A stretch of DNA of 64,000 nucleotides from CBDIDH01 sp965277595 (lineage in GTDB: Bacteria; Planctomycetota; Planctomycetia; Isosphaerales; Isosphaeraceae), in assembly GCA_965277595.1 (NCBI GenBank), contig CBDIDH010000002.1, positions 620,001-684,000 on the forward strand, read 5' to 3'. This document shows, one piece after another, positions 51,721 through 60,362 of the stretch. Each line of letters opens with the position of its first letter. The stretch's first letter is position 1. The notes under the pieces were generated by a model, which saw nothing but the letters and a program-made list of their open reading frames with translations, was not told where the DNA came from and made no database searches. The position numbers and the translations under genes were made by a program.

Positions 51721-54700
51721 TCAGTCGACGAAGACGAACTCGTTGGTCAACATCAGAACCTGCGCATATTCTTCCCAGGGGGAGAGACCCGCGGTCGGCG
51801 GCCCGTGAAAGCCCTTCGAGGCATCCCAGGTCTCGCCCGATGGACCCTCTTCGTGAATGATCGGCGCCCAGGTGAACGAGTCAAAACCGTCATTTCCACG
51901 GCAGGCGACCATGAAGTCCAGGGTTTCCCCGCGCTTGAGGTCAACGGCCGATGTGGTTGTCGCTAATTGCTGATTGTGACAGACGCAGTCACCGAGAATA
52001 CCATCGCGTCCGGAGACGATCAGGGCGCGGACGCCATCGCCGTTGGGGTTCGGGTGCTTGATCGTCCCCTCGACGCGAACGATCAGGTCGCGCGGAGCGG
52101 TCCAGCGAAGGACGACCGCGTGTTGCGCCTTGCCGCCCGTATGGCCACCCGCGGCGTTCCACTGGGCGAAACCGGTTTCGGGGTGGGGCATCGCCGGGCC
52201 AAACTGCCAGGTCGTGCCCGTCCAGTGCGTGAACGCGTGAAAGTCAAGACGATGCGCGGGGGACGCGGCCGAATCCAACGAGGCAAAACCGTAGGTCCAG
52301 ACGGGCGGCGGCAAGGACGGCCCCGAGGCTTCCTGACGCTGAATAAACGCGACGCCCAGGGCCAACTCGGTCGGGTCGGGATCGCGACCGAAAAGGCGCT
52401 GATAGAGCCGACCGACGCGAGCCTCGGGCGTTCCCGAAGCCACCTCGGGGCGGCTGGCGAGGCGGCGAGCCAGGTCGATGACGAACGGGCTGTTCATCAG
52501 GAAAAGCGCCTGCTGGGGAACGGTCGTGATCAACCGGCGCGGACTGCTGGCGTCGGGGCTGGCGAAGTCAAAGGTCCGGTAGATGCCATCGAGGTCGAGG
52601 CGATCAATGTAACCATAGACGGTACGACGCGGAGGGTACGGAGGTTCGTTAATCGAGACCGACCTGCCCCCCATCGAAGGATCAAGCGCCCCGGAGGCGG
52701 CAAGAAGGGCGTCGCGGGTGGCCTCGAAGTCGAGCCGGTGGCGATTGAACTTCCAGTAGAGGCGGTTTAGCGGGTCTTTGGCGAGGGCCTCGGGCCGGTT
52801 ATCGCTGCGCTGGCGGTACGTGTTCGAGAGCAAAATGCGGCGATGCAAGGCCTTGATGGACCACCCCTGGCGGACGAAATCGTCGGCGAGCCAGTCGAGG
52901 AGTTCGGGATGGCTGGGAGGCTCGCTCCGGGTGCCGAAGTCGCTCGGCGTCGTCACCAGGCCGACGCCGAAGTGGTTGAGCCAGACGCGATTGACGAGGA
53001 CCCGGGCCGTGAGCGGGTTGTCCTTGCTGGCGATCGCCTGGGCCAGTTCGAGCCGACCGCTGCCGTTCTTGAAGGGCTTCCGATCGGGTCCCGAGAGAAC
53101 CTTGAGGAACTGGCGGGGGACCTCTTTTCCAGGTCGACCCGGATTGCCGCGAAGCAAGACGCGGGGCTCGATCGGGTTCGGCAGGTCGTTCACGACCATC
53201 GCCTTCGGCGGCGACCCCGGATGCGTCGTCTTGAGGACGTCGATGGCCTTTTTCCGGACGTTGAGCGCATTCTGCTCAGCGCGATCGAGGAACTTCACCA
53301 GACCCTCGTCGGGGAGCTTGAGAGGACTCTCGGCCGACGTCAAGACCGCGCGGAGCGACTCCCAGGCCGGGTCATCGAGAATTTTCACGCCTGACTTCTC
53401 GGCCTCGGCCCCTTTGCGGCCAGCCTCGGTGAGGATCTCGGCGTAACGGCTGGCCACGTCGGACATGGAGCCGGGCGCTTTGGCCGTGAACGACTGCGCG
53501 AGGACCGGGTTGCAGAGGTTCGAATCACCGGGCAAGCTTTTGGCGACCTCGGCCGCGGTTTTGGAGAAGTCAACGGCGGGAATCTTGGCGAAGGCGTGCC
53601 AGGGGGCAAAGATCGGGTCGGGCGTTTTGCGGGTGGCGTCGACTCGGGCCTTCCAGCGGGCCGAGAAAGCACGGAAACGCCCTGGCGGAATCTTGTCGGC
53701 GCGGACGCGTTCGTCAACCTTGGGGTCGCGGCGAACGGCGGAGAAGTTGAGGTCAACCGCCGCGCGGAGGTAGACGCCGAGCCGGTTTCGGAAATCCGCC
53801 TCGGCCTCGGTCTTCTTGGTCGCGAGATAGGTGTCGACGGCTTTTTGCGCCTCGGCGAGCTTGACTCGGAAGTCCTCGTGCGAGGCCGCCGGAATGGGCG
53901 CGGGGATCTCGGGAAGGTCGGCTGGCTCGGTCGAGCTGTTGAAGACGCCGAAGAGCGAGTAATAGTCGTCGGTCGGGATCGGGTCGAACTTGTGGTCGTG
54001 GCATCGGGCACAGGTCACGGTCAAGGCGAGGAGGCCACGGGTCACGACGTCGATCCGGTCGTCGAGAATGTCTTCCTTGTTGTTGAGATAGCGTCGGCCG
54101 ACCGTGATGAAGCCGAGCGCCGCGAGGGCGCCACGATCGGCGTCGGTCGCGACCTTGTCGGCGGCGATCTGCTCGGTGATAAAGCGGTCGTAAGGCCGGT
54201 CCTCGTTGAAGGCGCGGATCACGTAGTCGCGGTAGGTGTACGAGTACGGATACCGGCGATCCTCGGTGAAGACATACCCCTTGGTATCGGCATACCGGGC
54301 GACGTCGAGCCAGTGCCGACCCCAGCGCTCTCCATACGCCGAGGACGCCAGCAGGCGGTCGACCAGGCGTTCATAGGCGTCGCCGCGGGTGTCGTTGACA
54401 AACTCGCTGACGGCCTCGGGCGAGGGGGGCAAGCCGGTGAGGTCAAACGAGAGGCGGCGGATCAGGGTCCGGCGGTCGGCCTCGGCGGAAGGTTTCAGCC
54501 CGGCCGCGTCGAGGCGAGCGAGGATATAGGCATCGACGGAGGTACGCACCCAGGCGGGATCGCTCACGGTCGGCGAGGGGCCGGTTTTGACCGGCTGAAA
54601 GGCCCAGTGGTTCGCCGCCGAGCCGGAGCCGCTGGTTTTGGAGGCGGCGGTTGCCGGCCAGGGGGCACCCATCTTGATCCAGCCGGCAATCGCGGCGACG

Positions 54701-55074
54701 GCCGGGTCGGGCAGCTTGCCCTTGGGGGGCATCTTGATATCTTCGTGGGTCTGGCGGATCACCTGGACGAGAAGCGAGCCATCGGGATTTCCGGGGATCA
54801 CCGAGGGGCCGTTAAGTCCCCCTTCCAGAAGCGCCTCGCGGCTGTCGAGCCGCAGGCCCGAGGCTTGCTTGGTCGGTCCGTGGCACTTCCCGCACGACTC
54901 CAGAAGGATCGGCCGGACCTTGGTCTCGAAGAACTCCGCCTGATCGGGCGGGACGGGGTCGGCCGCGTGGAGCGTGGTGGTGGTCCAGGTCATCAAGACC
55001 GCAAGCAGCAAGGCCGCCAACGAGATCCGCGGGCTTTTCTTGTCGCCGCGAGGACGTCGTGTCAAGTCATGCAT
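51721..55074 (-). CDS. Cytochrome c-domain/DUF1549/DUF1553 protein, exported
   Basis: About 1117 residues. N-terminal hydrophobic signal (SLAALLLAVLMTW near 19-31). Residues about 45-140 form the planctomycete cytochrome C domain with the haem motif CGKCH (ESCGKCHGPTKQASGLRLDSRE). DUF1549 follows (RTSVDAYILARLDAAGLKPS near 185), then DUF1553 with LAQAIASKDNPLTARVLVNRVWLNHFG near 675 and LSNTYRQRS near 765. The C-terminal 250 residues hold a lectin/PA14-like module. Typically paired with DUF1501, which starts 48 bases downstream. Its role, possibly polysaccharide-related, is not known. ATG at 55074 chosen over the TTG at 55089. Confidence 0.92.
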   Translation of the reverse strand: MHDLTRRPRGDKKSPRISLAALLLAVLMTWTTTTLHAADPVPPDQAEFFETKVRPILLESCGKCHGPTKQASGLRLDSREALLEGGLNGPSVIPGNPDGSLLVQVIRQTHEDIKMPPKGKLPDPAVAAIAGWIKMGAPWPATAASKTSGSGSAANHWAFQPVKTGPSPTVSDPAWVRTSVDAYILARLDAAGLKPSAEADRRTLIRRLSFDLTGLPPSPEAVSEFVNDTRGDAYERLVDRLLASSAYGERWGRHWLDVARYADTKGYVFTEDRRYPYSYTYRDYVIRAFNEDRPYDRFITEQIAADKVATDADRGALAALGFITVGRRYLNNKEDILDDRIDVVTRGLLALTVTCARCHDHKFDPIPTDDYYSLFGVFNSSTEPADLPEIPAPIPAASHEDFRVKLAEAQKAVDTYLATKKTEAEADFRNRLGVYLRAAVDLNFSAVRRDPKVDERVRADKIPPGRFRAFSARWKARVDATRKTPDPIFAPWHAFAKIPAVDFSKTAAEVAKSLPGDSNLCNPVLAQSFTAKAPGSMSDVASRYAEILTEAGRKGAEAEKSGVKILDDPAWESLRAVLTSAESPLKLPDEGLVKFLDRAEQNALNVRKKAIDVLKTTHPGSPPKAMVVNDLPNPIEPRVLLRGNPGRPGKEVPRQFLKVLSGPDRKPFKNGSGRLELAQAIASKDNPLTARVLVNRVWLNHFGVGLVTTPSDFGTRSEPPSHPELLDWLADDFVRQGWSIKALHRRILLSNTYRQRSDNRPEALAKDPLNRLYWKFNRHRLDFEATRDALLAASGALDPSMGGRSVSINEPPYPPRRTVYGYIDRLDLDGIYRTFDFASPDASSPRRLITTVPQQALFLMNSPFVIDLARRLASRPEVASGTPEARVGRLYQRLFGRDPDPTELALGVAFIQRQEASGPSLPPPVWTYGFASLDSAASPAHRLDFHAFTHWTGTTWQFGPAMPHPETGFAQWNAAGGHTGGKAQHAVVLRWTAPRDLIVRVEGTIKHPNPNGDGVRALIVSGRDGILGDCVCHNQQLATTTSAVDLKRGETLDFMVACRGNDGFDSFTWAPIIHEEGPSGETWDASKGFHGPPTAGLSPWEEYAQVLMLTNEFVFVD

Positions 55075-55233
55075 GCCATGATCCGTCAAGAGGTTTTAGT
55101 CCGGTGGGATTGTGGGGCAAAGGAGGGCTGGCGATTTCGGCGGGCTGGCTGGTTCGAGCCTGGGAATTGTACAATCCAGGAGACCGGTTGGGAAGGGTGA
55201 AAACGGGGCCGCGCGGGGCCTTTTCCTCTCCGA

Positions 55234-55349
55234 AAGGACCGATGACCGAGGACCAATGACCAAGGAAAAACGACAAGAGCGGAGCTTGAGGCAAGGCTTA
55301 TCACAAAACTCCTTGGTCCTTGGTCCTTGGTCCTTGGTCATCGGTCCTT
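55234..55349. repeat. Heptanucleotide-periodic inverted repeat, locus B
   Basis: Arm 1 (55234-55266) consists of 7-base units GGACCGA, TGACCGA, GGACCAA, TGACCAA. Arm 2 (55310-55349) is TCCTTGG repeated four times, then TCATCGG TCCTT. Aligned as an inverted repeat, 33 bases differ at only about four positions. The spacer is about 45 bases. It lies between the divergent DUF1549/DUF1553 gene and trmL. The period of seven and pairing recall locus A. Confidence 0.75.
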
Positions 55350-55356
55350 CTTGACC

Positions 55357-55878
55357 ATGACAAACGCCGTTCCCGAGCATTGCGGGGTCCTCGTGTCTGA
55401 ACCTCGATTGCATGTGATTCTCTGGGAACCGGAGATCGCCGCCAACACGGGGTCGATCGGACGGACCTGCGTTGCCGTCGGGGCAAGGCTCTGGCTGGTC
55501 CGGCCGCTGGGATTCTTGATCGACGATCGACGGATTCGAAGGGCCGGGCTGGACTACTGGCAACACCTCGATTATCGCGTCGTGGACTCGATCGACGAGG
55601 CGGCCGAGGAAATCGGTCGCGATCGGCTCTGGTCGTTCACGACCAAGGGAAGGCGGTCGTACACTGACGCCCAGTATCAACCCGGCGATGCTCTGGTCTT
55701 CGGTCCCGAGAGCCGGGGGCTCCCCGCGTCCTGGCTGACGTCGGAACCGGCCGAACGGGTGGTTCGGATCCCGATCCGCGAAGAAGCGAGAAGCCTGAAC
55801 CTGGGTAATGCCGTGGCAATTGGGGCTTTTGAGGCCACCAGGCAGTTTGTGGCAATAAAAAAAGGCCCCTCCCGGTGA
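55357..55878 (+). CDS. trmL: tRNA (cytidine/uridine-34 2'-O)-methyltransferase
   Basis: A SPOUT methyltransferase modifying the wobble base of tRNA-Leu. 173 residues from the ATG at 55357. Motifs: RLHVILWEPEIAANTGSIGRTCVAVGARLWLV near 17-48 (motif 1), LVFGPESRGLP near 118 (motif 2) and RSLNLGNAVAIGAFEATRQ near 145-163 (motif 3), forming the trefoil-knot SAM site. A GTG at 55393 is another possible start and gives the usual 160 or so residues. The stop codon lies inside the terminator hairpin. Confidence 0.92.
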   Translation: MTNAVPEHCGVLVSEPRLHVILWEPEIAANTGSIGRTCVAVGARLWLVRPLGFLIDDRRIRRAGLDYWQHLDYRVVDSIDEAAEEIGRDRLWSFTTKGRRSYTDAQYQPGDALVFGPESRGLPASWLTSEPAERVVRIPIREEARSLNLGNAVAIGAFEATRQFVAIKKGPSR

Positions 55879-55893
55879 GGGGGGCCTTTTTTT
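55857..55893. terminator. Bidirectional terminator containing the trmL stop
   Basis: AAAAAAAGGCCCCTC then loop then GAGGGGGGCC with seven T residues; the A tract lets it also stop the minus-strand Gly/Met gene, whose stop is at 55923. The trmL stop codon TGA (55876-55878) is at the loop edge, and the last codons of trmL form the 5' arm. Confidence 0.88.
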
Positions 55894-55922
55894 AAGAAAG
55901 TCGATGACGGCGGGCTCGAAAC

Positions 55923-57629
55923 TCAGAGGGCGCCAAGGTCGGCGGCGATCACGCGGACCCCCTTGCGAAGGCCAAGCTGCTCGACCGTCTCGGCGGTCGC
56001 CGGAATCGTCATCCGACGGTGCGGCGAGACGCTGATGCCGGTGATCACCTTCGGAGCCTGCTCGGCCTTGCCCTCGCCGACGCCGGTGATCGCCAGGCCA
56101 TTCAGCACCAGGGCCGAGGCGTTGTCAATCTTGAGGATGTATACGGGCTTCCCCTTGGTCATCTGCTGGGTCTTGGTCACCTGGGCACGGACGAGGCGGC
56201 CGAGAAGGCCTTCGGCCATCGCGTCGGCGAACTTGACGGCGTCGGGACGACCGTCCTTGAGGGCGACGGGAAGCTCAAACTTGCCGGCGGGGTCCCACTT
56301 GGTGCCCGTCTGGTCCGTCGTGGCGATGTAGATCGTCGCTTCAGGCTTTTCGGCGGTGCCGCTGACGAAGACCTTGCAGGCGACGGCCGGGCCTTTGGGC
56401 GCCTCGGGCACGCCAGCCGAGGGCTTGAGGCCGAGAACCGTGCGGTCCTTCAAGAGCGTCGCCAACTCGGCCGAAAGGGCCTCGCCCGCGGCGCCGGAGC
56501 CGGTGACCTCATAAAGAAGGTCGCCGCCACGATCCTTGGGCAGGTTGTCGAGCCGTTCCACAAAGCTTTTCGCGAGACTCACTTCGTGAGCGACGGCGAA
56601 CCCCTTTGACTTCGTCGCGATCGCTTCCCAGTCGAGACCACCGGCGACGTTCCACATCACCAGGGTCGCCACGGTGTCGGGCGCCTGGTCGCGAGCCAGT
56701 CGGGTCAGGGCGGTGGCGACCCTCGGGTCGGCGTTCGCGTCATTAATATTACCGATCAGAAGGCGTTCGCCCTTGGGGGGCATCACGACCTGCGAGTCGG
56801 CGTCGTTCGGGTTCGGCGCCGAGAGGCTGGCCACTCGGGTCGGCAGGTGCCGGGTCTGGTCCGGTTTGAGAAGAGCCGAGGGGGGTCCGCTGGGCGGAAC
56901 CGACCGGAAGCCGCCGCCCATGCCACCGCCCATACCCCCCATACCGCCGCCCATGCCACCGCCCATGCCACCGCCCATACCCCCCATCATGCCCATCATC
57001 ATGGACCGAGTGTCCCAGCTATCGCGATCGCCGATCAGGTTCATGATGAGCTGACCGAGCATCATCATGCCCATCTGCGCGGGCATGGTCATGGGGCGAC
57101 CCATGCCGCCCATGGCACCTCCCATTCCGCCTTGACCCGCACCGCCAGTCATGCCGCCGCCACCGCCACCCATACCACCGCCCATGCCGCCGCCCATGCC
57201 GCCGCCCATGCCACCCATGCCGCCGCCCATGCCACCCATGCCGCCGCCCATGCCGCCGCCCATGCCACCCATGCCGCCGCCCATGCCACCCATGCCGCCG
57301 CCCATGCCGCCGAACTGGCCAGAGGCACCGGAGGCGATGAGGCCGGGGGGAAGGACGACGCGGAGTTGTTTCTTCGAGCGGTTCTTGACGGAGACGGTCA
57401 TCCGGCCATCGCCCGAGCCTTCCGCGGTCACCGTGACGAGCCCTTTGCGGGCGGCGTCGAGAAGGTCATAAGACGGTACGTCCTTTTCCTTGTCGGCGGC
57501 GGACGCGGTCGCGGGGGTCGCGGGTTTGGGGTTATCGGCCGCGGTGGTCGGTGTTGCCGAGAAGGCGAGAAGTCCGCCCGAGAGGAGCGCGGGGGAGAGG
57601 AGCTTGAGACCTGGCAGGAGGTTTCTCAT
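55923..57629 (-). CDS. Secreted Gly/Met-repeat protein of unknown function
   Basis: 568 residues with a signal peptide (about 1-31, ending ATPTTAA). Residues 60-105 are a beta-rich domain (KGLVTVTAEGSGDGRMTVSVKNRSKKQLRVVLPPG). Residues 107-179 and 212-240 are built almost only of Gly and Met in GGMGGGM units, separated by a segment including LGQLIMNLIGDRDSW. The C-terminal 320 residues are ordinary alpha/beta sequence (VATALTRLARDQAPDTVATLVMW, KSFVERLDNLPKDRGGDLLYEVTG). No family recognised. The Met-rich stretches could bind metal (Cu) or form an elastic linker. Ends at the trmL terminator. Confidence 0.85.
   Translation of the reverse strand: MRNLLPGLKLLSPALLSGGLLAFSATPTTAADNPKPATPATASAADKEKDVPSYDLLDAARKGLVTVTAEGSGDGRMTVSVKNRSKKQLRVVLPPGLIASGASGQFGGMGGGMGGMGGGMGGMGGGMGGGMGGMGGGMGGMGGGMGGGMGGGMGGGGGGMTGGAGQGGMGGAMGGMGRPMTMPAQMGMMMLGQLIMNLIGDRDSWDTRSMMMGMMGGMGGGMGGGMGGGMGGMGGGMGGGFRSVPPSGPPSALLKPDQTRHLPTRVASLSAPNPNDADSQVVMPPKGERLLIGNINDANADPRVATALTRLARDQAPDTVATLVMWNVAGGLDWEAIATKSKGFAVAHEVSLAKSFVERLDNLPKDRGGDLLYEVTGSGAAGEALSAELATLLKDRTVLGLKPSAGVPEAPKGPAVACKVFVSGTAEKPEATIYIATTDQTGTKWDPAGKFELPVALKDGRPDAVKFADAMAEGLLGRLVRAQVTKTQQMTKGKPVYILKIDNASALVLNGLAITGVGEGKAEQAPKVITGISVSPHRRMTIPATAETVEQLGLRKGVRVIAADLGAL
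56910..57311 (-). repeat. In-gene Gly/Met-encoding repeats
   Basis: Two blocks, 57093-57311 and 56910-56996, are runs of ATGGGCGG(T/C)GGC-type units encoding GGM/GGGM. The intervening 96 bases are not repetitive. They lie within the gene at 55923-57629. Units vary in number, so copy number may differ between strains. Confidence 0.85.
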
Positions 57630-58052
57630 CGGACATGGGCTTTCAGGTGAAGGTGTGCTGGGCGGAACCAGGCCACGACGAGGCGTTCAAAAAAAAGAAT
57701 TGGTTGAGCGGCTGATTTCCGAAAGAAGGGAACGCCTTTGAGAGTCAGCAGTCAATCAAGCAAGGCCGATCGAGGATACCCGCGCCGCGACATCATGGGG
57801 TCCGAAAGCTCGCTCCTGGGTTCCTTTTTGTCGCGGCAATCCTGGGTCGTTGAGGTCTTGGACGCCCCTCGCCCTCACCTTATTCGTTTTCCCGACTTCG
57901 ATTTCTTTCAAAGAAGCAACAAAGGCCGCGTCCGGCATCCCGCATCCCTTATCATCGTGAAGTGGGTGAAAGGCGTTCACCCGCGACGCGCGGGTTATAA
58001 TGGACGGTCGGGCGTTGACCGGGCCGGTCTCACCTTTGCGGGAAGGCGGCGC
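57630..58052. other. Gap upstream of rnr, with a possible -10 box
   Basis: 423 bases between divergent genes. A TATAAT lies at 57996-58001, 52 bases before the rnr ATG; there is no good -35 at 16-18 bases (TTCACC is 14 bases upstream). The frame upstream of rnr is open back to 57738 but unlike RNase R, and the ATG at 58053 has a good Shine-Dalgarno. Confidence 0.45.
57996..58001 (+). promoter_or_regulatory. Candidate -10 element for rnr
   Basis: Perfect TATAAT hexamer preceded by GGT, 52 bases from the start codon. The closest -35-like TTCACC is at 57976-57981, a spacing of 14, so the promoter may be weak or activator-dependent. Confidence 0.4.
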
Positions 58053-60362
58053 ATGATTGATTACACGGACAGGATTCTCGGCCTGGTCGGCCGCGCCGAT
58101 TACAAGCCGTTGACGTTGAAAAAGATGTCGCGACGCTTCGAGATCGGAGTCGACGAGTATGCCGACTTCCGGTCGACGGTCAAGGCCCTGATTCGCGACG
58201 GTCAGCTTGACCTTGCGAAAGACAAGACCCTGAGCCGTCCCGCCGCGAAAGGGGCGATCATCGGCATCTTCAAGCGGTCGTCCAAGGGCTTCGGATTCGT
58301 CCGGCCTCACAAGTCGCGGGAAAAGACCGACCAGATTTTCATTCCGGCCAAGAACGCCGGAGACGCGTCGAGCGGCGACGAGGTCGTCGTCAAGGTCGTC
58401 AAGTGTCCCAAAGGGCCGGGGATGAGCCCCGAGGGGAAGATTGTTCAGGTCGTCGCTCGGGCGTCGGGGCTCTTTGTTGGCACCTATTTCGAGAGTGACG
58501 GCGGCGGGTTCGTCAAGGTCGACGGCACGACCTTCAACGCCCCCATTTTCGTCGGCGATCCCGGCGCCAAGGGCGCGAAGCCCGGCGACAAGGTGGCCCT
58601 GGAGATGGCCCGCTACCCGACCCCCTACCAGGAAGGCGAAGGGGTCATCAGCGAGGTCCTCGGCCCGAGGGGACAGCCAGGGGTCGACACGCTCGCCGTG
58701 ATTCGCGCCTTCAACATTCCCGACGTCTTCGATGACGACACCCTGACCGAGGCTCGCGAACAGGCCAAGGCCTTTCAGGAAGACGAGTTGAAGGACCGGC
58801 TCGACCTTCGCGAGGTTCTCACGGTCACGATCGACCCGGCGACCGCCCGCGATTTTGATGACGCGATCTCGCTGTCGAGAGACGAGCGCGGGTTCTGGAG
58901 CCTGGGGGTTCACATTGCCGACGTCGCTCATTTCGTGCCGGTCGGGTCGAGCCTTGACCAGACCGCGCGGAACCGTGGGACGAGCGTTTACCTGCCCGAT
59001 CGCGTGATTCCGATGCTTCCCGAGGTTCTCTCGAACAGCCTGGCGAGCCTTCAGGCCGGGCGGACCCGGTATACGATGTCGGCCCTGATCGAGTTCAACG
59101 CCGAGGGGGTCCGCACCGATCATCAGTTCGCCCGGTCGGCGATCCGGGTCGACCATCGGTTCAGCTACGAGCAAGCCTTTGCCGTGATGAAGAACCCGGG
59201 CGTTCCGGTCGAGGGGGTGCCGACGGAGGTCGTCGAGCTTCTCGGCCGGATGCTGGAACTGGCGATGTTGCTCCGCAAGCGGAGATTCCAGCGCGGGGCC
59301 TTGGAACTGAGCATGCCCGAGATCGAGATTGACCTGGGCGAGTCGGGCGAGGTTGTCGGGGCGCATCTTGCCTCGCACGACGAGAGCCATCAGGTGATCG
59401 AGGAGTTCATGCTCGCCGCGAACGAGGCCGTGGCGACATTCTTGACCACCCGAGGTACCCCGTTTTTGCGCCGAGGCCATGCCGATCCCGAGCCGAGGAA
59501 GCTCCTGGAATTCGCCGACTTCGCACGGAGCCTGGGCTTCAAGATCGACAAGCCGCAGAGCCGGTTCGAGCTGCAAACGCTGCTCAACGATTCGGCCGGA
59601 ACCCCCGAGGCGCACGCGGTTCATTACGGCCTGCTCCGCAGCCTGAAACAGGCGAGTTACACGCCCGAGCCGGAAAGCCATTACGCCCTCGCGAGCGAGA
59701 ATTATTGCCACTTCACGTCGCCGATCCGGCGTTATCCCGACCTTCAGGTCCACCGCCAGCTTGCCGCGATTCTGAGCGGTCGGAAGCCGAAGGGAGACGT
59801 TGACGAGTTGACCGTCATGGCCGAGCATTGCAACCGGACCGAGCGCCGGGCCGAGGCGGCCGAGCGGGAACTGGTGAAGATCAAGCTTTTGACCTTCCTG
59901 GAAAAACACGTTGGCGACCTCTTCCACGCGGTGATCATCGGAGTTGAGGATTTCGGGTTCTTTTGCCGGCTCGCCGAACTCCCCGCCGAGGGCCTGATTC
60001 ACGTCACAAGTCTCGGCGATGACTTCTTTTATCTCGAACAGGGAACGCACACCCTCGTCGGCCGACGGTCAGGCAGGCGGTATCGGCTGGGGGATCAGGT
60101 CGAGGTCAAGATCGTCCGGGTCGACATCGACCGCCGCGAGCTTGACTTGATCCTGGCCGAGCACGCCCCGGCCGAGGCCCCGGTCGCCGACGCCGAGGAG
60201 GCGATTCTGGCGTCGGTCCGGGTCAACCGGCCGCGCCCCGATCGCCCCGTCGCCGCGCCGAGGGTTTCGTCCCCCTCGCGACCCCCTCGGGCCTCCGCCG
60301 ATCGATCAGCCCGGAAGGTGAAAGGCCGGAAGCCCAAGAAGGGGAAGAAACCGCGGCGCTGA
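58053..60362 (+). CDS. rnr: Ribonuclease R
   Basis: 3'-to-5' exoribonuclease degrading structured RNA. From the ATG at 58053 (GGAAGG about seven bases upstream) the product is 769 residues. Order: winged-helix N-terminus (MIDYTDRILGLVGRADYKPLTLKKMSRRFE), OB/cold-shock domains (KGAIIGIFKRSSKGFGFVRP near 67), catalytic RNB domain from about 245 with metal-binding TIDPATARDFDDAISL near 263-278, and a C-terminal S1 domain (ADVFHAVIIGVEDFGFFCRL-like near 625) followed by a Lys/Arg-rich tail. The tail is typical of RNase R. Confidence 0.95.
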   Translation: MIDYTDRILGLVGRADYKPLTLKKMSRRFEIGVDEYADFRSTVKALIRDGQLDLAKDKTLSRPAAKGAIIGIFKRSSKGFGFVRPHKSREKTDQIFIPAKNAGDASSGDEVVVKVVKCPKGPGMSPEGKIVQVVARASGLFVGTYFESDGGGFVKVDGTTFNAPIFVGDPGAKGAKPGDKVALEMARYPTPYQEGEGVISEVLGPRGQPGVDTLAVIRAFNIPDVFDDDTLTEAREQAKAFQEDELKDRLDLREVLTVTIDPATARDFDDAISLSRDERGFWSLGVHIADVAHFVPVGSSLDQTARNRGTSVYLPDRVIPMLPEVLSNSLASLQAGRTRYTMSALIEFNAEGVRTDHQFARSAIRVDHRFSYEQAFAVMKNPGVPVEGVPTEVVELLGRMLELAMLLRKRRFQRGALELSMPEIEIDLGESGEVVGAHLASHDESHQVIEEFMLAANEAVATFLTTRGTPFLRRGHADPEPRKLLEFADFARSLGFKIDKPQSRFELQTLLNDSAGTPEAHAVHYGLLRSLKQASYTPEPESHYALASENYCHFTSPIRRYPDLQVHRQLAAILSGRKPKGDVDELTVMAEHCNRTERRAEAAERELVKIKLLTFLEKHVGDLFHAVIIGVEDFGFFCRLAELPAEGLIHVTSLGDDFFYLEQGTHTLVGRRSGRRYRLGDQVEVKIVRVDIDRRELDLILAEHAPAEAPVADAEEAILASVRVNRPRPDRPVAAPRVSSPSRPPRASADRSARKVKGRKPKKGKKPRR

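Noticed and set aside
56847..57650. His/Ala-rich plus-strand open frame opposite the Gly/Met gene
   Set aside because: Pure antisense reading of the Gly/Met repeats (HAAAHAT); no start signal.
57756..60050. 764-codon minus-strand open frame opposite rnr
   Set aside because: Antisense shadow of RNase R, whose motifs are intact on plus.
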